From positions 1 through 64,000 of the forward strand of contig NZ_JAFCKH010000010.1 in NCBI RefSeq assembly GCF_018130505.1: 64,000 nt of DNA, in the 5' to 3' direction. Each line of letters opens with the position of its first letter. Positions within the stretch are counted from its first letter, which is position 1. This stretch comes from Bradyrhizobium tropiciagri. Its GTDB lineage: Bacteria > Pseudomonadota > Alphaproteobacteria > Rhizobiales > Xanthobacteraceae. Positions 24,785 to 33,578 of the stretch are shown here, piece by piece. A model generated the notes under the pieces. The model was not told the DNA's origin. It made no database searches and saw only the letters and a list, made by a program, of their open reading frames with translations. A program made the translations under genes and the position numbers.

Positions 24785-27655
24785 ATGATCGGCGCGCTCG
24801 CCCGCAAGTTTTTCGGCTCCTCCAACGACCGCCGGGTCAAGGGCTATCAGTCCCGCGTCAACGCCATCAACGCGCTGGAGCCCGAGCTGGTCAACCTGAC
24901 CGACGAGCAGCTGAAGGGCCGCACCGCAGAGTTCAAGGAGCAGCTGGCGAACGGCAAGACGCTGGACGACATCCTGGTTCCGGCGTTTGCCACCGTGCGT
25001 GAGGCGGCCAAGCGGACGCTCGGCCAGCGCCATTTCGACGTCCAGCTGATCGGCGGCATGGTGCTGCATGAGGGCGACATCGCCGAGATGAAGACCGGCG
25101 AAGGCAAGACGCTGGTCGCGACCCTTGCGGTCTATCTCAACGCGCTCGCCGGCAAGGGCGTCCATGTCGTCACCGTCAACGACTACCTCGCCCGCCGCGA
25201 CTCCGGCTGGATGGGCCAGATCTATTCGTTCCTCGGCTTGACCACCGGGGTGATCGTGCACGGCCTCGACGATGCCGAGCGCAAGGAAGCCTATAGCTGC
25301 GACATCACCTACGGTACCAACAACGAATACGGCTTCGACTATCTGCGCGACAACATGAAGTATCGCCTGGAGGACATGGTCCAGCGCGGGCACTATTACG
25401 CGATCGTCGACGAAGTCGACTCGATCCTGATCGACGAAGCGCGCACGCCGCTGATCATCTCCGGCCCGCTCGACGACCGTTCGGATTTCTACAACACCAT
25501 CGACACCTTCATGCCGCAGCTCGTCAAGAAGGACGACTACGAGGTCGACGAGAAGCAGCGCACAGTGACGCTGACCGAAGGCGGCATGGAGAAGCTGGAG
25601 ACGCTGCTGCGCGACGCCGGCCAGCTCAAGGGCGACTCGCTGTACGACGTCGAGAACGTCTCCGTCGTGCATCACGTCAACCAGGCGCTGCGCGCCCACA
25701 CGCTGTTCACCCGCGACAAGGACTACATCGTCCGTGACGACGAGGTCGTGATCATCGACGAGTTCACCGGCCGCATGATGCCGGGCCGCCGCTACTCCGA
25801 AGGCCTGCACCAGGCGCTGGAAGCCAAGGAGCACGTCCAGGTCCAGCCCGAGAACCAGACGCTCGCCTCGATCACCTTCCAGAACTATTTCCGGATGTAC
25901 GAGAAGCTGGCCGGCATGACCGGCACGGCGGCGACCGAAGCCGACGAACTGTTCGACATCTACAAGCTCGAAGTCGTGGAGATTCCGACCAACCTTTCGG
26001 TGGCGCGCCTCGACGAGGACGATGAGGTCTACCGCACCCAAGGCGAGAAGTACGCCGCGATCCTCGCCGAGATCGAGCGCGCCAACAAAAGGCTGCAGCC
26101 GGTGCTGGTCGGCACCGCCTCGATCGAGAAGTCGGAAGTGCTGGCCGAATTCCTGCGCAAGCACGGCTACAAGCAGATCGATTTCAGCTCGGGATCCGGC
26201 ATGGAGAAGCTGTATGCCGCCGCCCGCGCCGGCAAGCCGTCGAAGCTGTTCGCGGTGCTGAACGCGCGCTTCCACGAGCAGGAAGCCTACATCGTCGCCG
26301 AAGCCGGTGTGCCCGGCGCGATCACGATCGCGACCAACATGGCCGGCCGCGGCACCGACATCAAGCTCGGCGGTTCGCTCGAGATGCGGCTCCAGCAGGA
26401 GACTGCAGACATCACCGACGAGGCCGAGAAGGCGAAGAAGGTCGAGCAGATCAAGGCCGACATCGAGCGCTTCCGCGAGATCGTGCTGAAGGCGGAAGAG
26501 GACGTCGAGGTCGAGCCCGCGAAGGGCTCGAAGGCGGCCAAGACCGTGAAGAAGCCGGGCGGCCTCTACATCATCGGCTCCGAGCGCCACGAGTCACGCC
26601 GCATCGACAACCAGCTGCGCGGCCGCTCCGGCCGTCAGGGCGACCCCGGCCGCTCGAAGTTCTTCCTGTCGCTGGAAGACGACCTGATGCGCATCTTCGG
26701 CTCCGACCGGCTCGACAGCATGCTGCAGCGGCTCGGCCTGCAGGAAGGCGAAGCCATCATCCATCCCTGGATCAACAAGGCGCTGGAGAAGGCGCAGCAG
26801 AAGGTCGAGGCGCGCAACTTCGACATCCGCAAGAACCTGCTCAAGTTCGACAACGTCCAGAACGACCAGCGCAAGGTGATCTTCGACCAGCGCGTCGACC
26901 TGATGAAGGACGACAGCGTCGCCGAGACCGTCACCGACATGCGTCACGCCTTCGTCGAGGACGTGATCGCGAAGTACATCCCCGAGCACGCCTATGCCGA
27001 GCAGTGGGACACCGCCGGCCTGAAGGACGAGCTCAAGCGCGTGCTCGACGTCGATCTGCCGGTCGACGAATGGGCCAAGGAAGAGGGCATCGCCGACGAG
27101 GAGCTGCTCAACCGCATCGAGAAGCATGTCGACGAGCACATGGCGGCCAAGGTCGCGCAATGGGGCCCCGACGTGATGCGTTACGTCGAGAAGACCATCC
27201 TGCTGCAGACGCTGGATCATCTCTGGCGCGAGCATCTGATCATGCTCGACCATTTGCGCCAGGTGATCGGCCTGCGCGGCTACGGCCAGCGCGATCCGTT
27301 GCAGGAGTACAAGACCGAAGCCTTCAATCTCTTCCAGGAGATGAGCGCGCATCTGCGCGAGGCAGTCACCGCGCAGTTGATGCGCGTCGAGATCGTGCCG
27401 CCGGAAGAGCCGCCGCAGCCGCTGCCGGCGATGGAGGCGCACAAGCTCGATCCGGACACCGGCGAGGACGAGATGGCGTTCGCGCGGGCGAATTTCGCCG
27501 AGGCGAACTACGCCCAGGCCACGCTGGCGCCGAAGGCCACAGCCGTGGACCGCGATCCGAACAACCCCACCGGCTGGGGCAAGGTCGGCCGCAACGAGGA
27601 CTGCCCCTGCGGTTCGGGCAAGAAGTACAAGCACTGCCACGGCCGGTACGCGTAA
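24785..27655 (+). CDS. secA: Preprotein translocase ATPase SecA
   Basis: This 956-residue motor drives proteins through SecYEG. Walker A is in [20 protein letters not shown], the DEAD-type Walker B in [19 protein letters not shown], and the cross-linking region in [34 protein letters not shown] marks the second nucleotide-binding domain. The C terminus carries the SEC-C zinc motif [15 protein letters not shown] Lys/Glu-rich insertion after [11 protein letters not shown] (about residues 535-580) is normal for alphaproteobacterial SecA. The protein is full length and intact. Confidence 0.98.
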   Translation: MIGALARKFFGSSNDRRVKGYQSRVNAINALEPELVNLTDEQLKGRTAEFKEQLANGKTLDDILVPAFATVREAAKRTLGQRHFDVQLIGGMVLHEGDIAEMKTGEGKTLVATLAVYLNALAGKGVHVVTVNDYLARRDSGWMGQIYSFLGLTTGVIVHGLDDAERKEAYSCDITYGTNNEYGFDYLRDNMKYRLEDMVQRGHYYAIVDEVDSILIDEARTPLIISGPLDDRSDFYNTIDTFMPQLVKKDDYEVDEKQRTVTLTEGGMEKLETLLRDAGQLKGDSLYDVENVSVVHHVNQALRAHTLFTRDKDYIVRDDEVVIIDEFTGRMMPGRRYSEGLHQALEAKEHVQVQPENQTLASITFQNYFRMYEKLAGMTGTAATEADELFDIYKLEVVEIPTNLSVARLDEDDEVYRTQGEKYAAILAEIERANKRLQPVLVGTASIEKSEVLAEFLRKHGYKQIDFSSGSGMEKLYAAARAGKPSKLFAVLNARFHEQEAYIVAEAGVPGAITIATNMAGRGTDIKLGGSLEMRLQQETADITDEAEKAKKVEQIKADIERFREIVLKAEEDVEVEPAKGSKAAKTVKKPGGLYIIGSERHESRRIDNQLRGRSGRQGDPGRSKFFLSLEDDLMRIFGSDRLDSMLQRLGLQEGEAIIHPWINKALEKAQQKVEARNFDIRKNLLKFDNVQNDQRKVIFDQRVDLMKDDSVAETVTDMRHAFVEDVIAKYIPEHAYAEQWDTAGLKDELKRVLDVDLPVDEWAKEEGIADEELLNRIEKHVDEHMAAKVAQWGPDVMRYVEKTILLQTLDHLWREHLIMLDHLRQVIGLRGYGQRDPLQEYKTEAFNLFQEMSAHLREAVTAQLMRVEIVPPEEPPQPLPAMEAHKLDPDTGEDEMAFARANFAEANYAQATLAPKATAVDRDPNNPTGWGKVGRNEDCPCGSGKKYKHCHGRYA

Positions 27656-27683
27656 GGCGCGCATCACGTCCGATCGCAGCTTC

Positions 27684-27764
27684 GTAGGGTGGGCAAAGCG
27701 CAAGCGTGCCCACCATGCTTGCCCTGCTCGTGATGGTGGGCACGCTTCGATTTGCCCACCCCAC
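27684..27764. repeat. Palindromic repeat F after secA
   Basis: GTAGGGTGGGCAAAGCGCAA at the left has an approximate complement (TTCGATTTGCCCACCCCAC) at the right, with inner arms CGTGCCCACCAT/ATGGTGGGCACG. It lies 29 bp after the secA stop and may serve as a transcription end signal. It occupies part of the 321-bp gap before the TPR gene; the remainder holds the VOC-gene fragment described at 27777-27836. Confidence 0.75.
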
Positions 27765-27776
27765 GCTGTCCCCCGC

Positions 27777-27836
27777 CTCATCCCGCATAGGCCTTGTCGA
27801 GATCGGCGATCACGATCCTCTGCATCTGCAGCATCG
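27777..27836 (-). pseudogene. 3'-end fragment of a VOC/PhnB-like gene (direct repeat copy A)
   Basis: These 60 bp match 31018-31077 at 57 positions and in the same orientation. On the minus strand they encode MLQMQRIVIADLDKAYAG and a TGA stop, against MLQMQKIVIADLDKAYAG in the intact gene at 31019-31456. No upstream part of the gene is present here. The two copies bracket the TPR/glycosyltransferase gene. Confidence 0.85.
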
Positions 27837-27976
27837 TCCCACGAGCGTCGATCGGGGACCGTTCAATAACGGGCAAGTGAAACGATGGTGTGTCGTCCCG
27901 CCTTGTATCGTTAAAGTTGCATGCTAGTCTCTGCCCCAACGTCACGATCGAAGGACGGCGGGACAGGCGGTGCGCG

Positions 27977-30973
27977 ATGGGGGCTGCCGAAAAAGCATTC
28001 CAGGATGCGACACGGGCGATGAATGGCGGGAGGCCGCTCGAGGCCGAGGCGCTGTTCGACAAGGCAATAAAGCTCAAGCCCGACCTGGCGGAGGCGTGGC
28101 TCGGTCGCGGCAATGCGTTCGCGGGGATGGGGCGCTTGGACAAAGCGCTCGCCGCCTTCGACAAGGCGCTGGCCCTCAAGCCTGCTCTGGCCGGGCCATG
28201 GCTCGGCCATCTGTTCGCCAATTTGGGGCGCCAGGGCGAGGCGCTTGCCGCTTACGACAAGGCGTTGGCTGTCAGGCCCGATCTGGCTGAGGCCTGGCTC
28301 GGCCGCTGCCATTCATTGGTGAAGCTGGAGCGATGCGCGGAAGCGCTTGCGGCTTACGAGAGGGCTCTGGCCGTGGACCCTCGCCTGGCCGCGCCATGGC
28401 TCGGTCATCTGTTCGATAGCCTTGGGCATCATCAGGAAGCTCTCGCCGCTTACGACAGGACGCTGGCCCTCAAGGCGGATCTGATCGAGGCATGGCTCGG
28501 ACGCGGAAACGTCCTGTTCAAGCTCGGGCGCGCCGACGACGCGCTGGCGGCTTACGACAGGGTGCTGGCGCTCAAGCCCGACATGGCGGAGGCGTGGGTT
28601 GGCCGAGGCAATCTGCTCGCAGAGCTTGGGCGTTACGACCCGGCGAATGCGGCTTACGACAAGGCGGTTGCACTCAAGCCTGGGCTGGCCGAGGCATGGC
28701 TTGGTCACGGCAATCTGCTCGTCAAACAGGATCGTCACGCCGAGGCGCCCGCGGCCTACAACAAGGCATTGGCGCTCAAGCCAGGTCTGGTGGAGGCATG
28801 GGTCAGCCTCGGCAACGTCCTCGGCGAGCTGGAGCGCCATGCCGAAGCTGTTGCGGCCTGCGATCGGGCAATCGCGCTCAAGCCCGATATGGTGGGGGCG
28901 TGGCTAGGTCGCGGCCGTTCGTTGGTCGGGAGCGGGCGCGCCGGCGAAGGTCTTGCCGCGGTCGACAAGGCACTGGCACTCAGGCCCGACCTCGCCGAGG
29001 CGTGGCTTGGGCGAGGCAATGCGCTGTTCAAGCTGGAGCGCCATGGGGACGCGCTTGCGGCCTACGATAAGGCGCTCGCCATCAAGCCCGGTCTGCCTGA
29101 GGCGTGGCTTGGTCGGGGCAATGTCCTGATCAAGCTGGAGCGTCCTGACGAAGCCCTCGCGGCCTGTGACGAGGCTTTGGCGCTCAAGCCTGATCTCGCG
29201 GAAGCATTGCTGGGCAGGGGTAACGCGCTTGTCGAATTGAAGCGTCAGGGCGAAGCCCTCGCAGCCTATGACAAGGCGTCGTTGCTCGAGCCCGATGTCG
29301 CCGAGGTCTGGCTTGGTCGCGGAAACGCATTGTCCAGGCTGAAGCTGCCTGACGAAGCCGGGACAGCCTACGGCAAGGCCCTGTCGCTCAGGCCGGACCT
29401 GGCCGAGGCATGGCTCGGCTGCGGCAATCTATTCGCGGAACTGGAGCGCCATGACGAGGCGCTCGTCGCCTACGACAGGGCACTGGGGATCAGGTCCGAC
29501 CTGGTTGAAGCGTGGCTTGGGCGCGGCGATCTGTTCACGGCCGCGGAACGGCATGAGGAGGCGCTCGGCGCCTACGACAGGGTGCTGGCGCTGAAGCCTG
29601 ATCGCGCGGGTCTCAAGGGCGTTCGTCTGCGGGCGAAGCAGAATCTCTGCAGCTGGGACGATCATGACGCCGACTGCAATCACGTGATCGAATCGGTCGG
29701 CAGGAATGAGGCGAGCACCGATCCATTTACGTTTCTCTCACTCGCGTCGTCCGGCAGCGACCAGCACAAATGTGCGCGACAGTGGGCCGAAGCGCGCCAC
29801 CCGCCGGTCAGGACACCGGTCTGGAACGGAGAAATCTACAAGCACGATAGAATTCGCCTCGCCTATCTGTCGGCAGACTTCCACGAGCACGCGACCGCCT
29901 ATCTGATGGCCGGCATGCTCGAAAACCATCAACGATCCGTCTTCGATACGATGGCGATATCCATCGGCCCGCGGGACAGCTCCGCAATGCGCCAACGCCT
30001 TGCCGGTGCGTTCGAGAGCTTTCTCGATGCCGGAAGAATGAGCGACGCCGAGGTCGCCGCGAAGATAAGATCGGCCGAGATCGACATCCTGGTGGACCTG
30101 AAGGGGTTCACCAGGAACGCCCGCACCGACATCCTCGCGCACCGAGCGGCGCCGATCCAGGTGAACTACCTCGGATATCCCGGTACGATGGGCGCCAGTT
30201 ACGTCGACTACATCATCGCCGATCGGACGGTCATTCCACCCTCCGGCCAGGGCGATTTCTCGGAGAAGATCGCCTACCTTCCCGACAGCTACCAGTCGAA
30301 CGATTCCGGGCGAAGCATATCGGACAGGACGTTCACCAGGGGCGAGTGCGGCCTTCCCGAGAGTGGCTTCGTTTTCTGCTGCTTCAACAACATCTACAAG
30401 ATCACGCCTGACGTCTTCGATCGCTGGATGCGGATCCTGATCAAGGTTGAAGGAAGTGTCCTTTGGCTCCTCGAAGGCACTGCGGCCGCAGCTGCAAATC
30501 TGAGGAAGGAAGCGGAGCGGCGCGGGGTCGGAGCCGGGCGCGTCGTGTTCGCCAAACGGATGCCGCTTCCCGAACACCTGGCCAGACACCGTCTGGCAGA
30601 CCTGTTTCTCGATACCCTGCCTTACAACGCTCACACCACGGCCAGCGACGCCCTGTGGGCCGGCTTGCCGGTATTGACGCAGCTCGGCGAGACGTTTGCG
30701 GGCAGGGTGGCCGCAAGCCTGTTGAACGCGATCGGTCTGCCGGAACTCATCACGCATGGTTCGGACGCGTACGAACATCTCGCGATCGAGCTCGCAACGC
30801 AGCCTGAGACCCTGAACGCGATCAGACGGAAGCTTGCACGGAATCGTCTTACCGCGCCCCTGTTTGATACGAGGCTTTTCACCACGCGGATCGAGACAGC
30901 CTACCTGGCGATATACCAGCGCTATCAGGCCGGGCTGGCGCCCGACACGTTCACTGTTGCGGATGCCCGGTAG
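27977..30973 (+). CDS. TPR protein with O-GlcNAc transferase (SPINDLY-like, GT41) domain
   Basis: This 998-residue protein has about 16 near-identical TPR units (residues 1-540), most 34 residues long with the core DLAEAWLGRGN...ALAAYDKALALKP; units 2 and 4 are shortened to 32 residues and share PWLGHLF. The C-terminal half is a family 41 glycosyltransferase: RLAYLSADFHEHATAYLMAG, DILVDLKGFTRNARTDILAH, CCFNNIYKITPDVFDRWMRI and LDTLPYNAHTTASDALWAGL, the last matching the UDP-sugar-binding HTT region of O-GlcNAc transferase. It probably glycosylates proteins, donor and targets unknown. Start 27977 (MGAAEKAFQD) is preferred to a TTG/ATG further upstream that gives no family sequence. The gene is bracketed by 60-bp direct repeats, suggesting an inserted unit. 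Confidence 0.9.
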   Translation: MGAAEKAFQDATRAMNGGRPLEAEALFDKAIKLKPDLAEAWLGRGNAFAGMGRLDKALAAFDKALALKPALAGPWLGHLFANLGRQGEALAAYDKALAVRPDLAEAWLGRCHSLVKLERCAEALAAYERALAVDPRLAAPWLGHLFDSLGHHQEALAAYDRTLALKADLIEAWLGRGNVLFKLGRADDALAAYDRVLALKPDMAEAWVGRGNLLAELGRYDPANAAYDKAVALKPGLAEAWLGHGNLLVKQDRHAEAPAAYNKALALKPGLVEAWVSLGNVLGELERHAEAVAACDRAIALKPDMVGAWLGRGRSLVGSGRAGEGLAAVDKALALRPDLAEAWLGRGNALFKLERHGDALAAYDKALAIKPGLPEAWLGRGNVLIKLERPDEALAACDEALALKPDLAEALLGRGNALVELKRQGEALAAYDKASLLEPDVAEVWLGRGNALSRLKLPDEAGTAYGKALSLRPDLAEAWLGCGNLFAELERHDEALVAYDRALGIRSDLVEAWLGRGDLFTAAERHEEALGAYDRVLALKPDRAGLKGVRLRAKQNLCSWDDHDADCNHVIESVGRNEASTDPFTFLSLASSGSDQHKCARQWAEARHPPVRTPVWNGEIYKHDRIRLAYLSADFHEHATAYLMAGMLENHQRSVFDTMAISIGPRDSSAMRQRLAGAFESFLDAGRMSDAEVAAKIRSAEIDILVDLKGFTRNARTDILAHRAAPIQVNYLGYPGTMGASYVDYIIADRTVIPPSGQGDFSEKIAYLPDSYQSNDSGRSISDRTFTRGECGLPESGFVFCCFNNIYKITPDVFDRWMRILIKVEGSVLWLLEGTAAAAANLRKEAERRGVGAGRVVFAKRMPLPEHLARHRLADLFLDTLPYNAHTTASDALWAGLPVLTQLGETFAGRVAASLLNAIGLPELITHGSDAYEHLAIELATQPETLNAIRRKLARNRLTAPLFDTRLFTTRIETAYLAIYQRYQAGLAPDTFTVADAR

Positions 30974-31018
30974 ACGGCAATGCCGGCAGCGAGATGAGTG
31001 CCTACGGCCTTCGCGCGC

Positions 31019-31456
31019 TCACCCCGCATACGCCTTGTCGAGATCGGCGATCACGATCTTCTGCATCTGCAGCATCGCCTGCATGACGCGGTTCGCCCTG
31101 GTGCGGTCGGGGTCGCTCAGATAGCGGCCGAGTGCTGACGGGATCACCTGCCAGGACAGGCCGAACTTGTCCTTCAGCCAGCCGCAGCGCGATTCCTGGC
31201 CGCCGTCGGCGGTGAGCTTGTCCCAGAAGTAATCCACCTCGGCCTGGGTCTCGACGCTGAGGAAGAACGACACCGCCTCGTTGAACTTGTACTGCGGGCC
31301 GCCATTGAGCGCGTGGAACCGTTGGCCCTCGAGCTCGAAGGTCGCCATGAAGTCGGAGACGGTCTCGACCTTGGCGTCGGGAAACACCGATTTGTAGAAG
31401 GCGACGGCGTCGCGGACGTTGTTGTCGAGCCAGAGGAACGGGGTGATCGACGTCAT
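31019..31456 (-). CDS. VOC-family protein, PhnB/3-demethylubiquinone-like
   Basis: This 145-residue protein has the PF06983-type glyoxalase/PhnB fold: ITPFLWLDNNVRDAVAFYKS at the start, FMATFELEGQRFHALNGGPQ, then CGWLKDKFGLSWQVIPSAL. These proteins are widespread and mostly uncharacterised; the 3-demethylubiquinone label is historical and should not be taken as function. Its last 60 bp are repeated at 27777-27836 on the other side of the TPR gene. Confidence 0.88.
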   Translation of the reverse strand: MTSITPFLWLDNNVRDAVAFYKSVFPDAKVETVSDFMATFELEGQRFHALNGGPQYKFNEAVSFFLSVETQAEVDYFWDKLTADGGQESRCGWLKDKFGLSWQVIPSALGRYLSDPDRTRANRVMQAMLQMQKIVIADLDKAYAG

Positions 31457-31617
31457 GACTTAAGTCCTCGTTGCGTGTGGGCCGGATCGCGATTGCACGC
31501 GAACGGGCGCTCGCGGGCGCGCCCAAAGGACGCAGCTGATGGCGTGGACCCGACATCGCCGGGCAGATCTTTTTCGATGCTGCGATGCGGTCGCCCGGTG
31601 AGGCGGGCGGGCGGCGC

Positions 31618-32085
31618 TCAGTTGGCGCTGCCGATCAGGCTTTCCAAAAGGCGCTTGAGCTCGTTGGTCGACTTGCCGCCATAGCTCTCGACGATGTGTT
31701 CCTCCTGGCTCACCGCAAGCGAGTTCAGCCGCCGGCACAGCGCCTTGCCGCGATCGGAGATGAACATCAGCACCTTGCGGCGGTCCTTGGGGTCCTGCAC
31801 CCGATAAACCAGCGTATCCGACACCATACGGTCGATCATCTTGGTCAAGGTCGGGTGGTTGAGCAGCACGGCATCGGCGAGCTCGCCCATCGAATGGCCG
31901 TTGCCGTCGGACAGCACCTTGAGGATGCGCCACTGCTCGACCGGCACGCCTTCCTTGCTGAGCCGCAGTTCCAACTGCCGGTTGATCTCGCGGTTGGCTT
32001 GCGCGAGCAGGTAGGCAAGATGCTCGGTGATCGGGGAATTTTCTTTCGGTGGTTTGGCCACGGTGCGCGCTTCGTATTGGTCCAA
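31618..32085 (-). CDS. MarR-family regulator, divergent from the amide operon
   Basis: This 155-residue winged-helix protein has an N-terminal dimerisation helix (YLLAQANREINRQLELRLSK). The reader region is VPVEQWRILKVLSDGNGHSM and DAVLLNHPTLTKMIDRMVSD, and the wing is VQDPKDRRKVLMFISDRGK. It lies head to head with the sensor/amidase/ABC operon. A perfect palindrome (32137-32151) lies between the two, so it probably represses that operon and itself. The ligand is likely an amide-related or aromatic compound; this is inference. Confidence 0.92.
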   Translation of the reverse strand: MDQYEARTVAKPPKENSPITEHLAYLLAQANREINRQLELRLSKEGVPVEQWRILKVLSDGNGHSMGELADAVLLNHPTLTKMIDRMVSDTLVYRVQDPKDRRKVLMFISDRGKALCRRLNSLAVSQEEHIVESYGGKSTNELKRLLESLIGSAN

Positions 32086-32136
32086 ATGAGCGAATGACTG
32101 GCAATCTCTGCTGCATCTATATGCACGCCAATCCTT

Positions 32137-32151
32137 GAATATTCAATATTC
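32137..32151. promoter_or_regulatory. Probable MarR operator (GAATATT-C-AATATTC)
   Basis: This perfect 7-1-7 palindrome lies 52 bp upstream of the MarR start and 88 bp before the GTG start of the sensor gene. AT-rich palindromes of this size in divergent marR regions are typical operators. The assignment is inferred from position and symmetry. Confidence 0.6.
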
Positions 32152-32239
32152 TCAAAATAGGATCATTGCCCAACAAAAGGGCGGTCGCCGCGGTCCGCCC
32201 GCTGAATGCGCTTTTGTCCCGGGCCTGACAGGAGTTGGC

Positions 32240-33424
32240 GTGCGCTCGACGGTCACCTTCCCAACTCGCGGCGGGCTCGCCTTTCCGCCGTCTTTGCTGT
32301 TGCGGAATCTGTCGTCGCCGACGGTGGATCGCACCCTGTCGCCGGACGACCATGCTTTTGTCAGGCGCCGTACCAACAACAAGCTGAGGGTCGGCGGCTT
32401 CATCTGCTGCTCAGGATCGCCCGGCGTCTGGGGGCCGTGCGCCACCAACAGCGCGCAACTCGCGGTCGCCGAGATCAACCGGCGCGGCGGCATCCTGGGC
32501 CGCGAGATCGAGCTGTCGATCTACGACGCCGGCGGGCCGCCCGATGAAGTGGTGCAGCGCGCCGAGCAGGCGATCGCCTCCGACGATCTCGACCTCGTCA
32601 TCGGCCTGCACACCAGCGCGGTGCGGCTGGCGCTGCGCAAGGTGATCACCCGCAACCGCATCCCCTACATCTATACGTCGGTCTATGAGGGCGGCGAGCA
32701 GACGCCCGGCGTGGTCGCGATCGGCGAGACGCCGCGCTGGCAGAGCCGGCCGTCGATCCACTGGCTGGCCGACGTCAGGAAGGCGTCGCGCTGGTACCTG
32801 ATCGGCAGCGACTATGTCTGGCCGTGGCAGTCGCATCGCGCGGTCAAGCGCTACATCGCCGAGACCGGCGGGCAGGTGGTCGGCGAGGAATTCGTCCCGC
32901 TCGGCGAGGACAATCACGAGCCGCATCTGGCGCGCATCCGCGCCGCCAAGCCCGACGTCGTGCTGATCTCGCTGATCGGCACCGACAGCATCACCTTCAA
33001 CCGGGCGTTCGGCGAATGCGGGCTCGCCGCGACCACGCTGCGGCTCGGCGGCGCGATGGACGAGACCGTGCTGCTCGGCATCGGCGCCGACAATTCCGAG
33101 AACCTGTTCTGCGCCTCCGGCTACTTCCCCGGCATCGGCTCGCAGGCCAACGACGATTTCCAGATCCGCTATCGCGCGATGTTCGGCCCCAACGCGCCGC
33201 CGGTCGGTTCGCTCGGCCAGTCGAGCTATGAGGGGCTGCGGCTGCTCGAGGCCGCCGCCAACAAGGCCGGCACGCTGGCGATGGAGCCCTTGATCGCGGC
33301 CGCGCGCAACGTGGTCTACACCGGCGCGCGCGGACCGGTCACCGTGCGCGGCGGCCGCGCCCGGATGTCGATGTATCTCGCCGAAGCCGACGGTCTCGAC
33401 TTCCGGCTGATCAAGCCGATCTGA
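32240..33424 (+). CDS. Amide/urea-type periplasmic-binding-fold protein, AmiC-like
   Basis: This 394-residue protein has the Peripla_BP_5 fold of urea/amide-binding proteins (VAEINRRGGILGREIELSIY, PYIYTSVYEGGEQTPGVVAI, WYLIGSDYVWPWQSHRAVKR). No signal peptide is visible. A GTG at 32240 preceded by AGGAG at 32230-32234 is the best start; an upstream TTG at 32135 lies in the operator and is unlikely. A cytoplasmic binding protein next to an amidase recalls AmiC, the amide sensor of the Pseudomonas amidase operon, but no AmiR antiterminator gene is present. It could alternatively be a second transporter binding protein with a misjudged start. Confidence 0.78.
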   Translation: MRSTVTFPTRGGLAFPPSLLLRNLSSPTVDRTLSPDDHAFVRRRTNNKLRVGGFICCSGSPGVWGPCATNSAQLAVAEINRRGGILGREIELSIYDAGGPPDEVVQRAEQAIASDDLDLVIGLHTSAVRLALRKVITRNRIPYIYTSVYEGGEQTPGVVAIGETPRWQSRPSIHWLADVRKASRWYLIGSDYVWPWQSHRAVKRYIAETGGQVVGEEFVPLGEDNHEPHLARIRAAKPDVVLISLIGTDSITFNRAFGECGLAATTLRLGGAMDETVLLGIGADNSENLFCASGYFPGIGSQANDDFQIRYRAMFGPNAPPVGSLGQSSYEGLRLLEAAANKAGTLAMEPLIAAARNVVYTGARGPVTVRGGRARMSMYLAEADGLDFRLIKPI

Positions 33425-33467
33425 AATCCGGCGCCGCGCAGGCGTATGCCGGCTTCTGAAATAATAC

Positions 33468-33495
33468 TTGAAAAGGAAAATATTTCCGTTTTCAA
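33468..33495. promoter_or_regulatory. Long inverted repeat in the amidase leader
   Basis: TTGAAAAGGAAA (33468-33479) faces TTTCCGTTTTCAA (33483-33495), complementary with a single bulged base. It lies between the sensor stop (33424) and the amidase GTG start (33579). It could be an operator for the divergent MarR, or an RNA hairpin controlling amidase expression. There is no following T-run, so a simple terminator is less likely. Confidence 0.5.
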
Positions 33496-33578
33496 TACCG
33501 CATCACGCCGACGGCCCGCAACACAACGACGGGCCGCGGCGCCGCGCCCAGGGATCAACAAAGTCGAGGAGAGCTCCC

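Noticed and set aside
24689-26590. 633-residue minus-strand open frame
   Set aside because: It is antisense to secA, which has all its motifs on the plus strand; the product is a compositionally biased Val/Gly/Asp/His-rich string.
27844-28221. Minus-strand open frame containing the VOC fragment fused to antisense TPR sequence
   Set aside because: Only the last 19 residues are genuine VOC sequence; the rest is antisense to the TPR array.
27977-29620. Regular repeat array suggesting a CRISPR or satellite
   Set aside because: The 102-bp periodicity is the in-frame coding of 34-residue TPR units, with no spacers.
32135-32239. TTG start of the AmiC-like gene inside the palindrome
   Set aside because: The added residues overlap the operator and have no ribosome-binding site. 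GTG at 32240 has AGGAG five bases away.
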